DNA of 64,000 nt from contig UQMK01000002.1 in NCBI GenBank assembly GCA_900542085.1, forward strand, positions 1 through 64,000. Direction: 5' to 3'. Source of the stretch: an uncultured Collinsella sp. GTDB taxonomy: Bacteria; Actinomycetota; Coriobacteriia; Coriobacteriales; Coriobacteriaceae. The translations under genes and the position numbers were made by a program. Positions 60,248 through 64,000 of the stretch are shown here, in pieces. Numbering within the stretch: the stretch's first letter is position 1; each line of letters starts with the position of its first letter. Below the pieces are notes generated by a model, which did no database searches, was not told the DNA's origin, and worked only from the letters and a program-made list of their open reading frames with translations.

Positions 60248-61831
60248 ATGTCTGATCGTTTGACGGTCCTGACGTCTAAGAGCGTCTTTACCGGTACGGG
60301 GGACCCGCCGTTTGAAGGTTTCGTAGCGGTCCGTGGCAATCGAATTGAGGCGGTTGGCACCAAGTGTGAGGTAGCTTCGTATTTGACCCAAGCGGACGAG
60401 GTAGTTGACCTGGGCGACCGCACCGTCATGCCCGGCCTGATCGATGTACATACCTTCTATACGGGCTGGGCGCTGCGGACGTTGGGGTCTGATCTGTCCG
60501 GCATCGCCGATGCCAAAGAGGCCGTGTCGCTCTTGCGTGCATGGAAAGAAGGTCATCCGGATTGCGCGGCGGCTTTTGGCCACAACCTACCCGAAACGTT
60601 GGCATCGGATGCCGAGAACGCAAATACGGCAGCTGTGTTTGACGAGTGTTTTGGTGATATCCCTGTCGTCTGCTTTACACCGGGCGCGGAGATCTGCGTT
60701 CTCAATGCTGCCGCCAGTGCGCGATACGGCTTTACACCGCAGGCGTGCTATGCCGAGAAGATCTGGCGCATGATGGGCGATTTCCTCGCGCTGCCCGAGG
60801 TACGCGTGGGGTATTCGGACTACATGAGCATGCTTAACGAACGCGGCGTTACCGCCATCAAGGAGATGGCATTCGATGACTACTACGGCTTTGCCGACGA
60901 AATGGCTCGCCGTGAGGAATCTGGTGAGCTGACGGTTCGCGTCTCTATGATGTCGCAGCCGGTGGGTGCCGGTGCAAATCTGGCATATGCCCGCGAGGCA
61001 CGAGAGCGCTTCCGGGGACCGTTCGTTCGTTTTTCTGGCTTCAACCGTATGACCGATCGCGGCGTATGGGCGGGGCTTGCCGAGATGATTGACCCCTATG
61101 AGGACACGGCCGATGCGGGCGCTGCCGGCAAGACGGTCGTCGAGGAGCCAGAGTGGGATCTGATTGAGAACGAGCTGCGTGCAATTGATGCTGACGGCTT
61201 CCGATATTCCTTGCATTGCCAGGGCGATGGCGCCGTTCGTCGCACCGTGGAGCTATACGCTTCGCTGCCTCGAGACGAGCACGGACGGATGCTTCGCCGC
61301 CATGCGATTACCGATCTCGAGAACTCTGACCCGACCGATCTTGTCGAGTTTGGCAAGTTAGGTGGAATTTGCGAGGTCTATCCGCAGATTCTGACGCTGG
61401 ACCGGCGCGAGGATTGCCTGTCGATGATGCGTCGACAAATTGGCGAGACGCGACTTTTGCACAGCTGGAATCGCCGCGGCATGGAAGATTCCGGATGCAC
61501 GGTGTGCTGCGGCACGGATTTGCCGCTGCTGATTCCGAGCCTGGGCGAGTCAATCTACAGCGCGTGCGGCGGATTCTTCGCCGACGGTTTGCCCGTGAAT
61601 GAGGTCAACGCGCTGACGCTTGTCGAGCTCTTGCGCGCTTGGACTGCCGGGGGCGCGTACGACCTGATGCGCGAAGACGAGCTGGGTACGCTCGAGGTCG
61701 GCAAGCTTGCCGATATCTGCGTGCTCGATCGGGATGTGTTCGACCTCGATTATCGCGACGCACGCGATCTTGCGGTTGATATGACGATGTCGGACGGACA
61801 AATCGTGTTTGATCGAAATAAGGAGGCATAA
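60248..61831 (+). CDS. Amidohydrolase, YtcJ-like
   Basis: 527 residues from ATG 60248 (a GTG at 60239 is possible). The amidohydrolase N-terminal strand domain ends PGLIDVHTFYTGW. The second metal-binding His of the usual HxH is replaced by Phe (HTF). HCQGDGAVRR, RHAITDLE and CCGTDLP resemble the other metal ligands of YtcJ-type enzymes, which cleave N-acyl, formyl or amide bonds. It starts 9 bases after the transporter stop. Confidence 0.85.
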   Translation: MSDRLTVLTSKSVFTGTGDPPFEGFVAVRGNRIEAVGTKCEVASYLTQADEVVDLGDRTVMPGLIDVHTFYTGWALRTLGSDLSGIADAKEAVSLLRAWKEGHPDCAAAFGHNLPETLASDAENANTAAVFDECFGDIPVVCFTPGAEICVLNAAASARYGFTPQACYAEKIWRMMGDFLALPEVRVGYSDYMSMLNERGVTAIKEMAFDDYYGFADEMARREESGELTVRVSMMSQPVGAGANLAYAREARERFRGPFVRFSGFNRMTDRGVWAGLAEMIDPYEDTADAGAAGKTVVEEPEWDLIENELRAIDADGFRYSLHCQGDGAVRRTVELYASLPRDEHGRMLRRHAITDLENSDPTDLVEFGKLGGICEVYPQILTLDRREDCLSMMRRQIGETRLLHSWNRRGMEDSGCTVCCGTDLPLLIPSLGESIYSACGGFFADGLPVNEVNALTLVELLRAWTAGGAYDLMREDELGTLEVGKLADICVLDRDVFDLDYRDARDLAVDMTMSDGQIVFDRNKEA

Positions 61832-61832
61832 G

Positions 61833-62684
61833 ATGCCTGAATCCAAACCGACGCTGCGCCGCGAGCAGATTGCGGGCATGAATATCCACTACATCATGTG
61901 GTCGCTCGATTACTTCCTTGATGTGCAGCAGCGTTTGGGCTTTGAGTCCATTGAGCTGTGGTGTGCAGAGCCGCATGTGACGCTCGACCATACGGGCTAC
62001 TTTGAGGCTGAGGTCCTGGCGAAAAAGGCTGCAGACCGTGGGCTTAGGTATCGTACTCTGTGCCCCGAGAATGTTGTCTATCCTTGGCAGTACTGCGCAC
62101 GCAAACCGCTGCATGAACAGCGCAGCCTGGCGTACTTTAAGCACGGCATTGAGCTTGCCGAGGTACTTGGGTGCGACCGTATGTCCGTCAACTCGGGCTG
62201 GGGCGACTGGGACGAGGACCGCGAGGAAGCCTGGAAGCGCAGCCGCGAGCACTTGTCCATTCTGGCGGAGTATGCTGGCGAGCACGGTCTGGTGCTTACG
62301 ATGGAAAGCCTGCGCCCCGAGGAGAGCAACCTTGTGACGACGGTTTCCGATGCGAAGCGCATGATTGACGAGGTCGCGAGTCCGTACTTACAGCCCATGG
62401 TTGATACAACCGCGATGGGCGTTGCAGGCGAGACGCTCGAGGACTGGTTTGCTGCCTTTGGTGATGGGGCAATTCACGAGATGCACTTTATCGACGGTGA
62501 CCCGTATGGCCATCTGGTGTGGGGCGATGGCAAGCACGATATGGACGCCTTCGTCGCTACACTCAACGCCCATGGTTTCGACGGCATGCTGGGCCAGGAA
62601 ATCACGGACGGTCGTTACTACGATGACCCGGCGGCGGCAGATGCCAAGAACATGGCCGCATTCGATAAATATCTGATTGACTAA
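61833..62684 (+). CDS. Sugar phosphate isomerase/epimerase, FrlC-like
   Basis: 283 residues, a TIM barrel of the AP-endonuclease-2 superfamily. FESIELWCAEPH near the N-terminus, MESLRPEESNLVT containing the metal Glu, and MVDTTAMGVAG, HFIDGD, GQEITDG provide further ligands. In the E. coli frl operon, FrlC interconverts psicoselysine and fructoselysine; this protein has the same position and fold but the substrate is inferred. The ATG follows AAGGAGGC, 2 bases after the amidohydrolase stop. Confidence 0.8.
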   Translation: MPESKPTLRREQIAGMNIHYIMWSLDYFLDVQQRLGFESIELWCAEPHVTLDHTGYFEAEVLAKKAADRGLRYRTLCPENVVYPWQYCARKPLHEQRSLAYFKHGIELAEVLGCDRMSVNSGWGDWDEDREEAWKRSREHLSILAEYAGEHGLVLTMESLRPEESNLVTTVSDAKRMIDEVASPYLQPMVDTTAMGVAGETLEDWFAAFGDGAIHEMHFIDGDPYGHLVWGDGKHDMDAFVATLNAHGFDGMLGQEITDGRYYDDPAAADAKNMAAFDKYLID

Positions 62685-62746
62685 ACCAACTATCGGCTAC
62701 GCAACCAACGTCATTGATTGCGGGCCAAATAAGAAAGGAACTGGAT

Positions 62747-63715
62747 ATGAACGCACACGATCTGATCAAAGAGGCAATTGCCGAGAGGGGCAAGTTCGAC
62801 AGCGTCTACTGGATTGCTTGCGGTGGCTCCATGATCGATTTGATCCCGGCTCATGAGCTTCTGCAGCGCGAGGCAACCACCTTCACTTCGTATATCTATA
62901 CGGCTCGCGAGTTCGATATCATGCGTCCGCGTCGTCTGGGCGAGAAGTCCCTGGTCATCGCTTGTAGCCACAGTGGCAACACCCCCGAGGTCGTCGAGGG
63001 CTGCGAGATTGCCCTTGCTGCCGGCGCTACGGTGATCGCCCAGACCGACAACGCTGGATCTAAGATCGACACCGGTAAATGGACCACGTGGGTCTACCCG
63101 TGGGGCGAGGGCGTGCCGCAGGCCGAGGTCCCCGCTGGCATTTCGCTGTCGCTTGCGGCAGAGCTGCTCGATCAGCAGGAGGGCTACGCCGATCTTGCCG
63201 ATATGTATGCCGGTATTGCCGAGATGGATAAGATTCTTCCCCCGGCACGCGAGAAGGTAAATGCCGAGCTGGGTGATCGCTTTGCCAAGCTTTGCCAGGA
63301 GCACGAGTTCTTCTATATTCTGGGCAGCGGTCCCAACTTTAGCCAGACCTACGGTTTCGCTATCTGCTCTCTTATGGAGATGCAGTGGCAGCACTGCAGC
63401 TACATCCACTCTGCCGAGTACTTCCATGGCCCCTTCGAGGCTACTCAGGATGGCGTTTTTTACTTCCTGCAGATGGGCTCCAGCGAGTGCCGTGCTATGG
63501 ACGAGCGCGCCCTGGCGTTCCTTAAGACGCATACCGATACGCTGATGGTGCTCGATGCCAAGGAGTACGGTATGGAGGCCGTGCCGGCGAGCGTCCGTGC
63601 CTATCTGGACCCGGTGCTGTTCTACGCCATGAACTGCGAGCTGCGTGCCGCACGCGGCAAGGTGTTTGACCATGATCCCGATTTCCGTCGCTACATGGGC
63701 GTCGTCGAGTACTAG
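62747..63715 (+). CDS. SIS-domain deglycase-like protein (FrlB type)
   Basis: 322 residues. Two SIS domains (about 30-165 and 185-310). CGGSMIDL and SHSGNTPEVVEGC bind sugar phosphate in the first. FrlB cleaves fructoselysine 6-phosphate to glucose 6-phosphate and lysine; related FraB acts on fructose-asparagine. The ATG follows GAAAGGAAC. The PfkB kinase just downstream strengthens the reading of this cluster as fructosamine use. Confidence 0.85.
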   Translation: MNAHDLIKEAIAERGKFDSVYWIACGGSMIDLIPAHELLQREATTFTSYIYTAREFDIMRPRRLGEKSLVIACSHSGNTPEVVEGCEIALAAGATVIAQTDNAGSKIDTGKWTTWVYPWGEGVPQAEVPAGISLSLAAELLDQQEGYADLADMYAGIAEMDKILPPAREKVNAELGDRFAKLCQEHEFFYILGSGPNFSQTYGFAICSLMEMQWQHCSYIHSAEYFHGPFEATQDGVFYFLQMGSSECRAMDERALAFLKTHTDTLMVLDAKEYGMEAVPASVRAYLDPVLFYAMNCELRAARGKVFDHDPDFRRYMGVVEY

Positions 63716-63728
63716 AAGGGTAAATACC

Positions 63729-64000
63729 ATGTCATTTAACGTTAACGCGCTCGGATTTGGCGACAACGTCGTCGATCGCTACGAGCATATCCACACCATG
63801 TATCCTGGCGGTAACGCGGTGAACTTTGCCGTTTATGCAAAGAAATGCGGTGCCGCACGCTCCGCATACATGGGCATTTTTGGCAATGACGCCGCTGCCG
63901 AGCATGTCATTGCAAGCCTCGAGGATGAGGGTATCGAGCTTGACAAGTGCGAGCAGATGATTGGCGAGAACGGAGCGGCTCGTGTGACCGTCGTTGACGG
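63729..64000 (+). CDS. PfkB-family kinase, FrlD-like (cut by window end)
   Basis: The first 90 residues are visible: ALGFGDNVVDRY and MYPGGNAVNFAVYAKKCGA match the N-terminus of FrlD (fructoselysine 6-kinase) and other PfkB kinases. It would phosphorylate fructosamine at C6 to give the SIS enzyme its substrate. The ATG at 63729 follows AAGGG, 13 bases after the SIS gene. The C-terminal DTxGAGD motif lies outside. Confidence 0.88.
   Translation, partial: MSFNVNALGFGDNVVDRYEHIHTMYPGGNAVNFAVYAKKCGAARSAYMGIFGNDAAAEHVIASLEDEGIELDKCEQMIGENGAARVTVVD

Overview
The window looks like chromosomal DNA of a gut-type actinobacterium of the class Coriobacteriia, most probably Collinsella or a close relative. 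This is inferred from the G+C-rich sequence, WhiA next to RapZ, the strictly anaerobic ribonucleotide reductase NrdD/NrdG, a DUF3793-flavodoxin pair, many oxidoreductases and ABC importers, and the style of the proteins. No rRNA gene is present to settle the species.

Layout. 1-6480: end of rapZ, whiA, then the glycolytic run gap-pgk-tpiA-gpmI and secG. 6718-12660: an oligopeptide ABC importer, oppABCDF. 12661-13250: a gene-free stretch with two large nested hairpins. 13254-19191: five tRNA genes plus one tRNA-Leu among a PAS/GAF/PP2C phosphatase, a STAS-HATPase fusion and a GH13 alpha-glucosidase. 19192-23056: nrdD and nrdG, with a NrdR-like box and two more large hairpins. 23123-24793: folate genes folE, an HD hydrolase and folB. 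24800-31202: mixed housekeeping genes (metallopeptidase, dipeptidase, FKBP, a UreE-like protein, HAD, Fur, acylphosphatase, oxidoreductase, RNase H). 31266-33787: a LysR regulator divergent from metY, which has a short cysteine-containing leader ORF. 34099-40108: a secreted protein, panE, an aldo/keto reductase, an oxidoreductase and nfo; a 79-base repeat precedes the last two. 40256-43357: an amino-acid ABC importer. 43475-45204: flavodoxin, DUF3793 and a heavy-metal-associated protein behind a CsoR-like operator. 45479-50701: a sortase-type surface protein, an SOS umuC/yolD pair and a lone Fe-ADH N-terminal domain. 50902-52596: pgi. 52738-55690: a remnant of a conjugative or integrative element (VirD4-like coupling protein, ClpP-like protease, unknown protein, iteron-like repeats). 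56097-57662: two HAD phosphatases. 57813-64000: a GntR-controlled operon that resembles fructosamine (Amadori product) utilisation, with a YfcC-type transporter, amidohydrolase, epimerase, SIS deglycase-like protein and PfkB kinase cut by the window end.

Two themes run through the non-coding DNA. One is a family of large hairpins in which the two internal-loop strands are conserved in sequence while the flanking arms differ between copies but stay self-complementary. The other is a palindromic A/T element abutting the -35 box of all three tRNA promoters. The most promising candidates for something undescribed are the hairpin family, the metY leader peptide and the unusual frl-like operon.
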